Shown piece by piece: positions 1-7,435 of a stretch of DNA of 7,476 bases. The translations under genes were made by a program, and so were the position numbers. The first letter of the stretch is position 1, and each line of letters opens with the position of its first letter. Source of the stretch: Syntrophomonadaceae bacterium. GTDB lineage: Bacteria > Bacillota > Dethiobacteria > DTU022. Location: contig SKPU01000011.1 of NCBI GenBank assembly GCA_007119335.1, positions 1-7,476 of the forward strand, written 5' to 3'. Under the pieces are notes generated by a model. It saw only the letters and a program-made list of their open reading frames with translations. It searched no databases and had not been told where the DNA came from.

Positions 1-12
1 AAAAGATCGGTC

Positions 13-105
13 CTTCTCCAAAGCGGAGAAGATTAATAAACTTAACTTTTCCCTGAGCAGGGGAAAAAACTAAAACTCCGATCCGGGCATGGCCTGCCGC
101 ATCGG
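13..105 (+). promoter_or_regulatory. Structured 5' leader of acsD (three hairpins)
   Basis: The 135 bases before acsD carry no ORF of note but fold well. Hairpin 1 is a perfect 7-bp stem, CTTCTCC 13-19 with GGAGAAG 25-31. Hairpin 2 pairs TTTTCCC 47-53 with GGGAAAA 61-67. Hairpin 3 is GC-rich: CCGAT 78-82 pairs with ATCGG 101-105, with further inner pairs around GGCA 86-89 and TGCC 95-98. GATCGG at 5-10 is also complementary to CCGATC 78-83, so it could compete with hairpin 3. None of the hairpins is followed by a T tract, so none is a standard terminator. I do not recognise a known riboswitch (no THF or cobalamin consensus seen). The leader may continue upstream of the window. Confidence 0.4.
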
Positions 106-135
106 GGCGATCCATTTAATGAAAGGAGTATTTAA

Positions 136-1928
<1,793 letters not shown>

Positions 1929-1943
1929 GCTATAATATATAGC
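1929..1943 (+). repeat. Short inverted repeat after the acsE stop
   Basis: GCTATA (1929-1934) and TATAGC (1938-1943) form a perfect 6-bp arm pair with a 3-base loop, directly after the acsE TAA. It is AT-rich with no T tract, so it is probably a weak mRNA hairpin at most. It contains TATAAT by chance of composition, and I see no matching -35 element. Confidence 0.3.
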
Positions 1944-1974
1944 AGATCATGATTGCTGAAGGGATGGTGAGTAA

Positions 1975-2655
1975 ATGATAATCGCTGAACGAAAGCCGCT
2001 GGAAGAAATTGCGGCTATGGCGGCCCCTTACGAGCGCATCTGTGTGCTCGGGTGTAATACCTGTGTGGGGGTTTGTATGGCCGGCGGCGAAAAAGAAGCC
2101 GAGGAAACGGCGGCGCTTCTTCGCATCCACCGCAAACGAGAAAATCAGGGTGGTGTGGTTGAAGTATTTTCCCTTGAAAGGCAGTGCGAGTATGAATTTA
2201 TAGATCAGGTCCTGGAGAAGCTCAAAAACTATGACCAGATCGTTTCCCTTGCCTGCGGAGTCGGAGTACAAACCATGATCGAGCATGTCCCCTCGCTCAG
2301 GGTAGTGCCCGGTTTGAACACGACTTCGATGGGGTACCCCACTGAACAGGGGGTCTGGGCTGAGCGCTGCGTAGGCTGTGGCAACTGTGTCCTTCACTTG
2401 ACCATGGGGGTTTGCCCGATTACCCGCTGCTGCAAAAGCATCCTCAACGGGCCGTGTGGAGGTTCAGCAGAGGGCAAGTGCGAAATAAGTGATGATATTG
2501 ACTGTGCCTGGCACCTGATCCACGAACGCCTCAGCGCTTTTGGCCGGATCAGCGACCTGGAAGAGATTCAGCCTCCCAAGGACTGGTCGTCATCGCATCA
2601 CGGGGGCCCGAGAACCTCAGTAAGGGAGGATGTTAGAATTGATAGCGGGGAGTAA
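1975..2655 (+). CDS. metV: MetV, zinc/iron-sulfur accessory subunit of methylenetetrahydrofolate reductase
   Basis: MetV is the small cysteine-rich partner of MetF in acetogen methylene-tetrahydrofolate reductases and belongs to the 'MTHFR C-terminal' family. It is thought to pass electrons to MetF or connect it to a further redox partner. The 226 residues hold about 15 cysteines. An N-terminal cluster follows the pattern C-x3-C-x2-C-x3-C (Cys23, 27, 30, 34). A C-terminal cluster has CVGCGNC (132-138), Cys147, Cys152-153, the NGPCGGS motif (Cys161), Cys169 and Cys177 in DDIDCAW, which is the family signature. The last 25 or so residues are polar and probably disordered. The start MIIAERKP is usual for MetV, with a modest ribosome site (AAGGGA 1959-1964 or GGTGAG nearer). 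Its 3' end overlaps metF, so the two are probably translationally coupled. Confidence 0.9.
   Translation: MIIAERKPLEEIAAMAAPYERICVLGCNTCVGVCMAGGEKEAEETAALLRIHRKRENQGGVVEVFSLERQCEYEFIDQVLEKLKNYDQIVSLACGVGVQTMIEHVPSLRVVPGLNTTSMGYPTEQGVWAERCVGCGNCVLHLTMGVCPITRCCKSILNGPCGGSAEGKCEISDDIDCAWHLIHERLSAFGRISDLEEIQPPKDWSSSHHGGPRTSVREDVRIDSGE
2623..2641 (+). promoter_or_regulatory. metF ribosome binding site and TTG start inside metV
   Basis: AGGGAGG at 2623-2629 lies within the metV coding region. It touches the ATG at 2630 with no spacer but is 9 bases from the in-frame TTG at 2639. Normal Shine-Dalgarno spacing therefore supports TTG as the metF start. The arrangement suggests ribosomes finishing metV at 2655 help start metF. 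Confidence 0.55.
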
Positions 2656-3556
2656 CCTGGAAAAAGTAATTAACAGCGGAAAATTTGTTGTAAGCGGTGA
2701 ACTGGGCCCGCCCAAGGGTTCTGATATCACCCAGCTCAAGCACCATGCCGAAGAAATGAAAGACCATGTCGATGCCTACAATATTACCGACAACCAGACG
2801 GCTATCGTACGCACCTCAAGCATCGCCTGCGGATCCACCCTGGTCCAGATGGGCCTGGAGCCGATCATCCAGATTACAGTGCGTGACCGCAACCGGATCT
2901 GCATCCAGAGCGACGTGCTTGGCGCCCAGGCCCTGGGCATCAAAAATATCCTCTGTCTGTCCGGCGATCACCAGAATTTCGGCAATGAGCCCGCTTCTAA
3001 AGGGGTCTATGATATCGATTCCATGCAGCTGCTCAAAGGCCTGAAAGATATGCGCGATGAAAATTGCTTTATAGGCGGGGATGAGCTTGAATCGCCCAGC
3101 AGTTATTACCTGGGTGCTGTGGCTAATCCCTTTGCCGATCCTTTCGAATACCGGGTTGACCGGCTGGAGAAAAAGATCAAGGCCGGTGCCAGCTTCATCC
3201 AAACCCAGTGTATCTTTGATATTGAAAGATTTGAAAAATGGATGGAAATGGTCCGGGCCCGTGGTTTGCACAAAAAGGTTGCGATCATGGGCGGCGTGAC
3301 CCCGATTAAGTCACTCGGGGCGGCCAGGTACATGAAAAACAATGTATCGGGGATCACTATTCCCGACTCCCTTATCGAACGGATCAAGGGAGCGGAAAAG
3401 AAAAAGGTAGAAGGCCTCAATGTATGTGTCGAAACCATCCAGCGGCTGCAGGAAATTGAAGGAGTGGCCGGAGTGCACATTATGGCTATTGCCTGGGAAG
3501 AGGTCGTGCCAGAAATTGTTGAACGGGCCGGTTTATATCCCCGCCCAAAACTTTGA
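2639..3556 (+). CDS. metF: 5,10-methylenetetrahydrofolate reductase catalytic subunit (MetF)
   Basis: A flavin-dependent TIM-barrel enzyme that interconverts methylene- and methyl-tetrahydrofolate, the last methyl-branch step before AcsE. It is cytoplasmic and works with MetV. Numbered from the TTG at 2639 (305 residues), VSGELGPPKG holds the conserved Glu21 (equivalent to Glu28 of E. coli MetF), ITDNQ lies near 49-53, LSGDHQ holds Asp110 (LRGD in E. coli), and QTQCIFD holds Gln190. Length fits short acetogen MetF proteins. The start is ambiguous. An ATG at 2630 gives 308 residues, but AGGGAGG ends at 2629 and directly abuts it. The in-frame TTG at 2639 sits 9 bases from that site, a normal spacing, so I prefer it. 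Either start overlaps metV. A terminator follows the stop by 44 bases. Confidence 0.93.
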   Translation: MIAGSNLEKVINSGKFVVSGELGPPKGSDITQLKHHAEEMKDHVDAYNITDNQTAIVRTSSIACGSTLVQMGLEPIIQITVRDRNRICIQSDVLGAQALGIKNILCLSGDHQNFGNEPASKGVYDIDSMQLLKGLKDMRDENCFIGGDELESPSSYYLGAVANPFADPFEYRVDRLEKKIKAGASFIQTQCIFDIERFEKWMEMVRARGLHKKVAIMGGVTPIKSLGAARYMKNNVSGITIPDSLIERIKGAEKKKVEGLNVCVETIQRLQEIEGVAGVHIMAIAWEEVVPEIVERAGLYPRPKL

Positions 3557-3600
3557 TAAAATGATTAAAAGAAATGGTTTCTCGACCCGGCACAAACTGT

Positions 3601-3632
3601 AAGGACAGGCCTTAAACGGTCTGTCCTTTTTT
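3601..3632 (+). terminator. Rho-independent terminator after metF
   Basis: AAGGACAG (3601-3608) pairs perfectly with CTGTCCTT (3621-3628). The stem extends by a G-U pair and two more C-G pairs to 11 bp, with a 6-base loop, and runs into six T's (3627-3632). It closes the acsD-acsE-metV-metF block. The thiolase ribosome site starts at the very next base. Confidence 0.88.
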
Positions 3633-3645
3633 AAGGAGGGAAATA

Positions 3646-4833
3646 ATGACCGAACAGAAAGAAGTGGTTATCGTCAGCGCCGTGCGCACCCCGATTGGAG
3701 ATTTCGGCGGCGCTTTCCGGGATGTTTCTGCCCTGCAGCTGGGGTCAACGGCTGTTGAAGAAGCAGTCAGGCGCGTTTCAGGGTTGCAAAAAGAACAGGT
3801 TGGAGAAATTATCTTCGGCAACTGCAGCCAGCGCAGTGACGAACCCAATATTGCTCGCTGCATCGCTCTTGAGTGCGGGTTTCCGGTAGAAACCACCGGT
3901 TTTACGATCCAGCGCCAGTGCAGCTCGGCCATGCAGTCGATAGTATCCGCCTGCCAGGAGATTATGCTCGGGGATACTGAGGTCGCTATCGCCGGCGGGG
4001 TGGAATCGATGAGTTCTGCGCCGTATGTTCTAAAAGGGGCCCGCTGGGGCCAGCGCTTGCAGCACGGAGAAATGACCGATGCGCTCTGGGAAATGTTGAT
4101 GGATCCGGTTCACAAGATCATGATGGGTGAAACTGCTGAACGCCTGGCCGAAAAGTACCAAATCAGCCGTGAAGAACAGGATGAAATCGCTTATCGCAGT
4201 CACATGAATGCTGCGGCTGCCATAGAAAGCGGTCGTTTCAATGAAGAAATAGTAGCGGTTACCGTGCAGAATCGCAAAGGAGAAACAGTAGTTGATACCG
4301 ATCAGCACCCGCGAAGTGATATCACCAAAGAAAAGCTGGCCGGCCTGAGGACTGCTTTTCGTACGGATGGCACGGTTACTGCCGGTAATGCTTCAGGCTT
4401 AAATGACGGGGCGGCTGCGATGGTGATGATGAGCAAAGAAAAGGCAGAAGAACTGGGCCTGAAACCATTAGCCCGGATTGTTTCCTATGCCTGGGCCGGA
4501 GTAGAGCCGGATTTGATGGGTTACGGGCCGGTTCCGGCCATCCGTCTGGCGCTCAGTAAGGCCCGGCTGGATTTAGAGCAGATCGAGTTAATCGAATTAA
4601 ATGAAGCCTTTGCAGCCCAGTATCTAGCCTGTGAGAAACTGCTCGGGTTAAACCGCGCTATTGTTAATGTCAACGGCAGCGGAGTGGGTCTCGGCCACCC
4701 GGTAGGCTGCACCGGGACCCGGATAGTGGTCACCTTGCTGCACGAGATGGCCCGACGGAATAATAAGCTGGGGCTGGCCAGCCTGTGCGTCGGTGGCGGA
4801 ATGGGGATGGCCCTGGTTTTAGAGCGCCTCTGA
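3646..4833 (+). CDS. thl: Acetyl-CoA acetyltransferase / 3-ketoacyl-CoA thiolase
   Basis: A cytoplasmic thiolase that condenses two acetyl-CoA into acetoacetyl-CoA or cleaves 3-ketoacyl-CoA in the reverse direction. The 395-residue length is typical. The nucleophilic cysteine is Cys92 in [10 protein letters not shown]. The other catalytic elements are NEAFAAQ (Asn319), [10 protein letters not shown] (His351) and LCVGGGMG (Cys381). [13 protein letters not shown] near 250 is also a family motif. All key residues are present, so the enzyme should be active. One loop reads MMGETAE near 159-165, where biosynthetic acetoacetyl-CoA thiolases usually have HMG; the degradative FadA type has MMG there. 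Chain-length preference is therefore open. The ATG follows AAGGAGGG (3633-3640) by 5 bases. It is the first gene of a thiolase-crotonase-dehydrogenase run, 35 bases before crotonase. No promoter fits between the upstream terminator and this start. Confidence 0.94.
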   Translation: MTEQKEVVIVSAVRTPIGDFGGAFRDVSALQLGSTAVEEAVRRVSGLQKEQVGEIIFGNCSQRSDEPNIARCIALECGFPVETTGFTIQRQCSSAMQSIVSACQEIMLGDTEVAIAGGVESMSSAPYVLKGARWGQRLQHGEMTDALWEMLMDPVHKIMMGETAERLAEKYQISREEQDEIAYRSHMNAAAAIESGRFNEEIVAVTVQNRKGETVVDTDQHPRSDITKEKLAGLRTAFRTDGTVTAGNASGLNDGAAAMVMMSKEKAEELGLKPLARIVSYAWAGVEPDLMGYGPVPAIRLALSKARLDLEQIELIELNEAFAAQYLACEKLLGLNRAIVNVNGSGVGLGHPVGCTGTRIVVTLLHEMARRNNKLGLASLCVGGGMGMALVLERL

Positions 4834-4868
4834 CAATATTGACTTTAAATTAAACAGGAGGGATTAAG

Positions 4869-5645
4869 ATGTTTGACCTTATTCAAACTACCCGCGAAGA
4901 CCGCCTGGCGATAGTTACGATCAACCGTCCGCCGGTCAATGCCTTGAACCACGAAGTGATGGATGCCTTGGAAAAAGCTTTTGAGGAGTTAAGCAAAGAC
5001 GAAGCGGTGGGAGCGGTGATTCTAACCGGTTCGGGTCCAAAGGCTTTTGTGGCCGGTGCAGATATTAAAGAGTTTCCGAACTTAACCAGAGAAAACGGAG
5101 AAGAAATGAGCCGCCGCGGCCAGGAGGTCCTCCAAAAGATTGCTGACTTTCCCGCCCCGGTTATAGCTGCCGTGAATGGTTTTGCTTTGGGCGGGGGTTT
5201 AGAAGTGGCCCTGGCCTGCGATATACGGGTCATTGATGAAAATGCCAAAGTGGGCCTGCCCGAGGTGACCCTCGGGATCTTCCCCGCCTATGCCGGAACC
5301 CAGCGCCTGCCCAGGACTATTGCCCCCGGTAAGGCAAAAGAACTGATCTTCACCGGGGCGATGATCGATGCCGCTGAAGCTCACCGGATCGGCCTGGCCG
5401 ACCACCTGACCCCGGCCGGGGAAACTATGCCTAAAGCCCGAGAAATCGCCGGTAACATCCTCAAAGCCGGCCCTGTAGCGGTGCGTATGGCCAAGGAAGC
5501 TGTCAATAAAGGGTTGGACCAGACCCTGCAAGAAGGGCAGAAAACCGAAGCAGCGTATTTTGCAGATCTTTGTGATACCGAAGATCAAAAAGAAGGCGCC
5601 CGGGCTTTTATGGAAAAGCGGCCCCCTGAATTTAAGGGACGCTAA
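4869..5645 (+). CDS. crt: Enoyl-CoA hydratase / 3-hydroxybutyryl-CoA dehydratase (crotonase)
   Basis: A crotonase-family enzyme that hydrates crotonyl-CoA (or another short enoyl-CoA) to 3-hydroxyacyl-CoA, or dehydrates in reverse. The 258 residues fit the family. AFVAGADIKEF near 59-69 and NGFALGGGLE near 103-112 form the acyl-CoA pocket and oxyanion hole. Glu112 (GGGLE) and Glu132 (GLPEVTLG) match the two catalytic glutamates of rat crotonase (Glu144 and Glu164), and the GTQRLPR motif is near 143-149. Having both glutamates argues for a true hydratase rather than another crotonase-fold enzyme. The ATG follows AGGAGGGA (4856-4863) by 5 bases. It lies 35 bases after the thiolase and 138 bases before the dehydrogenase, all on one strand. 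Preference for C4 is inferred from the neighbours. Confidence 0.92.
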   Translation: MFDLIQTTREDRLAIVTINRPPVNALNHEVMDALEKAFEELSKDEAVGAVILTGSGPKAFVAGADIKEFPNLTRENGEEMSRRGQEVLQKIADFPAPVIAAVNGFALGGGLEVALACDIRVIDENAKVGLPEVTLGIFPAYAGTQRLPRTIAPGKAKELIFTGAMIDAAEAHRIGLADHLTPAGETMPKAREIAGNILKAGPVAVRMAKEAVNKGLDQTLQEGQKTEAAYFADLCDTEDQKEGARAFMEKRPPEFKGR

Positions 5646-5668
5646 CAGGGCTAGATTTGAGGGCAGCT

Positions 5669-5758
5669 ATGAAAGGTAGTTTGTTAAATAACTTTTCTCA
5701 AGGGTTCCGGGCAGCCTCCGGGCAGCACTGGGCGGATTCGGTAAAACCCTTTTATTAA
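5669..5758 (+). CDS. Possible 29-codon leader ORF between crotonase and hbd
   Basis: ATG at 5669 opens a 29-codon frame that begins MKGSLLNNFSQ and ends VKPFY with TAA at 5756-5758. GAGGG at 5659-5663 is 5 bases upstream, an acceptable ribosome site. The stop is 25 bases before the hbd ATG. The peptide has no membrane segment and no motif I know, and the 11-base tandem repeat and the hairpin lie inside it. It may be a leader peptide, a small protein or chance. I see no run of one amino acid that would point to classic attenuation. Confidence 0.22.
   Translation: MKGSLLNNFSQGFRAASGQHWADSVKPFY
5700..5753 (+). terminator. Terminator-like or attenuator-like hairpin upstream of hbd
   Basis: AAGGGTT (5700-5706) pairs with AACCCTT (5745-5751). 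CCG 5707-5709 can pair with CGG 5739-5741 after a 3-base bulge. The right arm ends in TTTT then ATT. The loop is long and holds the tandem repeat, so termination is probably partial. It lies between two genes that read as one operon, which would reduce hbd transcription relative to crt if real. Confidence 0.35.
5706..5727 (+). repeat. 11-base tandem direct repeat, two copies
   Basis: TCCGGGCAGCC (5706-5716) is followed at once by TCCGGGCAGCA (5717-5727), differing only in the last base. It lies in the loop of the hairpin before hbd. It could be replication slippage or a binding site, and nothing here decides between them. Confidence 0.6.
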
Positions 5759-5783
5759 GAAGCTTAAAAAGGAGTTGTTCAAG

Positions 5784-6635
5784 ATGGAAGTCAAGGTTAT
5801 CGGAGTCCTCGGGGCCGGGACCATGGGCAGCGGGATCGCCCAGGTTGCTGCCGAAGCCGGGTTCGAGGTGATTATGCGGGATATTGAAGACAATTTTGTT
5901 TACCGCGGTATGAGCGCCATCAACAAGAACCTGGGCCGTGCGGTTAATAAAGGCAAAAAAAGCAAGGAAGAGGCGGAAGAGATCGTGGGCCGCATCCACG
6001 GCACAACCAACTTAGAGGATTTAGAAAATGCCGATTTAGTTATTGAGGCTGTTATTGAAGATATGGAGCTTAAAAAAGAGATCTACAAGGACTTAGACCG
6101 GATCTGCAAGCCTGAAGCAATCCTGGCTTCTAACACCTCGGGCTTAAGCATTACCGAGATGGCCTCGGCTACAAATCGGCCGGAAAAAGTGGTCGGGATG
6201 CACTTTTTCAATCCGGCTCCAATTATGAAACTGGTTGAAGTTATTAACGGGGCGGTTACCGCTTATGAAACATTCCAGCTGATCATGGATCTTGCCCGCA
6301 AAATGGGCAAAGAACCGATTGCCGTTAACGAATCACCGCTCTTTGTGGTTAACCGCATTTTAATGACCATGATCAACGAGGCAGCATACTTGTTGATGGA
6401 AGGGGTAGCTGGCGTGGAAGATATCGACAAAGGTATGCAGCTCGGGGCTAACCACCCGATCGGCCCCCTCGCCGTAGGCGACCTGGTTGGGATTGATGTA
6501 ATATTATCAGTGCAGGAGAACCTTTATCAGGAGACGGGTGACTCCAAGTACCGTCCCTGCCCCCTGATTCGTAAAATGGTCCGAGCCGGTCATTTGGGAC
6601 GGAAAAGCGGAAAAGGCTTTTACAGCTACCAGTAA
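5784..6635 (+). CDS. hbd: 3-hydroxybutyryl-CoA dehydrogenase
   Basis: The enzyme reduces acetoacetyl-CoA to 3-hydroxybutyryl-CoA, or runs in reverse. It has an N-terminal Rossmann domain and a C-terminal helical dimer domain. From the ATG at 5784 it has 283 residues, the usual length. GAGTMG (Gly10, 12, 15) binds the dinucleotide, and Asp33 in MRD at the end of the second strand suggests NAD(H) rather than NADP(H). The catalytic set Ser119, His140, Glu152 and Asn190 is complete and falls on the numbering of the clostridial enzyme. HFFNPAP, GANHPIGPL and LGRKSGKGFY are family signatures. An in-frame TTG at 5775 touches the GGAG site, while the ATG sits 9 bases from it, so the ATG is the better start. 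Position 186 is Leu in SPLFVVNR, where relatives have Gly. Terminators follow, so the operon probably ends here. Confidence 0.95.
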   Translation: MEVKVIGVLGAGTMGSGIAQVAAEAGFEVIMRDIEDNFVYRGMSAINKNLGRAVNKGKKSKEEAEEIVGRIHGTTNLEDLENADLVIEAVIEDMELKKEIYKDLDRICKPEAILASNTSGLSITEMASATNRPEKVVGMHFFNPAPIMKLVEVINGAVTAYETFQLIMDLARKMGKEPIAVNESPLFVVNRILMTMINEAAYLLMEGVAGVEDIDKGMQLGANHPIGPLAVGDLVGIDVILSVQENLYQETGDSKYRPCPLIRKMVRAGHLGRKSGKGFYSYQ

Positions 6636-6709
6636 ATCTATGATCAGGTAGAGATAAAGTAATCTGTCCCTGCTAGCTTGGGATAAAGTTGAATTAGTGG
6701 ATAACCTTT

Positions 6710-6744
6710 AAGGTCCTGCCCTAACGATCGGGGCAGGACCTTTT
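6710..6744 (+). terminator. Rho-independent terminator after hbd
   Basis: A perfect 12-bp stem pairs AAGGTCCTGCCC (6710-6721) with GGGCAGGACCTT (6731-6742), with a 9-base loop and a TTTT tail to 6744. It lies 74 bases after the hbd stop. The 6636-6709 stretch before it shows no gene or clear promoter. Confidence 0.85.
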
Positions 6745-6790
6745 CAAGACTCTGGGCGGGTAAAAAGGGAATAGTTATCGTAAACATTTA

Positions 6791-6831
6791 AAAACCAGGG
6801 AAGTGATTTACACTCCCCTGGTTTTGTTTTT
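6791..6831. terminator. Second terminator, probably bidirectional
   Basis: AAAACCAGGG (6791-6800) pairs perfectly with CCCTGGTTTT (6816-6825), and GTG 6803-6805 with CAC 6811-6813 can extend the stem. On the plus strand the stem runs into TTTTGTTTTT. On the minus strand it runs into five T's (6790-6794). It lies between the convergent hbd operon and the minus-strand gene and could serve both. Confidence 0.8.
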
Positions 6832-6858
6832 AGCGAGGTGTTACTTTGTAAATTGTAA

Positions 6859-6883
6859 GGTTTAGATTCTCACAATCTAAATC
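6859..6883 (-). repeat. Hairpin directly after the minus-strand gene's stop
   Basis: TTTAGATT (6861-6868) and AATCTAAA (6874-6881) form a perfect 8-bp stem with a 5-base loop, extendable by a G-U and a G-C pair. It starts right after the TAG of the minus-strand gene. With no T tract on that side it is not a good terminator, and it may protect the mRNA 3' end or be incidental. Confidence 0.45.
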
Positions 6884-7435
6884 CTAGTAGAACAATTCAT
6901 ACCAGGTAACTGTAGCATCTGCGCCAGCTGCTACGTTATTCATAGCGAATGCTTCTTCAACTTCGGATTCGCCGGTAACTTCAAAGTCTTCCATCAGGTA
7001 GGTACCTTCAAACGGTTCGCTGATGTCGATGAAACGCTTCAGTGTGCCATCAGAGGTGCGGGCCCACTGATCCATGTGGAAGTAGTTACCTACATAGTCA
7101 TCGCCAGCTACTGTATCCCAACCTGAGAAAGTATCATCTTCTACAAACCAGAAACCGTCATCATAAGCTCCGTAATGACCGTAGGCTGCTTCGAAGTCCT
7201 GGTGGACATTACCGGACATGCCGGGATTTGCTTCAACCTGGACTGCCCAGATCTGATCGGTCAGTGCTCTCAAATTCGTTTTACCGGTCATGCCGTATTC
7301 GTCTCTCCAGTCTGCTGCTGTCTCATCAGCATATGCCGCGATTGCTTCATCAACTGTATAATCATCAGACTGAATAGCGTGGGCTAAATCACCATTTCCA
7401 TCTTGAAAAGCTTGATCTGGCGAACAAAAAAACAA
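6884..7435 (-). CDS. Hypothetical strongly acidic protein, 5' end unresolved
   Basis: I do not recognise this protein. The open frame has 183 codons, ending at TAG 6884-6886. It holds about 38 Asp plus Glu against about 6 Lys plus Arg, six tryptophans, many Tyr, Phe and Gly, and one cysteine (residue 4). No catalytic motif or membrane segment is visible within it. The composition suggests an extracellular or cell-surface protein, which is inference. The only start in frame near the 5' end is a TTG at 7435 with no ribosome site, and a TGA lies three codons further up (7445-7447). A different frame upstream is strongly hydrophobic, so the true start may be lost to a frameshift in an A/T homopolymer or lie beyond the window. 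It converges with hbd. It may be a truncated gene. Confidence 0.55.
   Translation of the reverse strand: MFFCSPDQAFQDGNGDLAHAIQSDDYTVDEAIAAYADETAADWRDEYGMTGKTNLRALTDQIWAVQVEANPGMSGNVHQDFEAAYGHYGAYDDGFWFVEDDTFSGWDTVAGDDYVGNYFHMDQWARTSDGTLKRFIDISEPFEGTYLMEDFEVTGESEVEEAFAMNNVAAGADATVTWYELFY

Noticed and set aside
1931..1936. TATAAT as a -10 promoter box before metV
   Set aside because: No -35 element at proper spacing; the box is part of an AT-rich inverted repeat within a short operon gap.
3561..3602. 13-codon ORF between metF and the terminator
   Set aside because: No ribosome site, very short, and overlapped by the terminator stem.
4839..4844. TTGACT as a -35 box before crotonase
   Set aside because: A -10 at normal spacing would fall at the crt start codon, placing transcription inside the gene.
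5775..5783. TTG at 5775 as the hbd start
   Set aside because: It abuts the GGAG site with no spacer, while the ATG at 5784 has 9-base spacing and gives the usual family N-terminus.
6832..6886. TAG read-through (pyrrolysine) extending the minus-strand protein
   Set aside because: The extension is only 18 residues with no motif, and no pyl genes or known substrate family are in the window.
7042..7377. Plus-strand ORF of 111 codons opposite the acidic protein
   Set aside because: Arg, His and Leu-rich shadow composition without a ribosome site; the minus-strand frame is longer and more protein-like.
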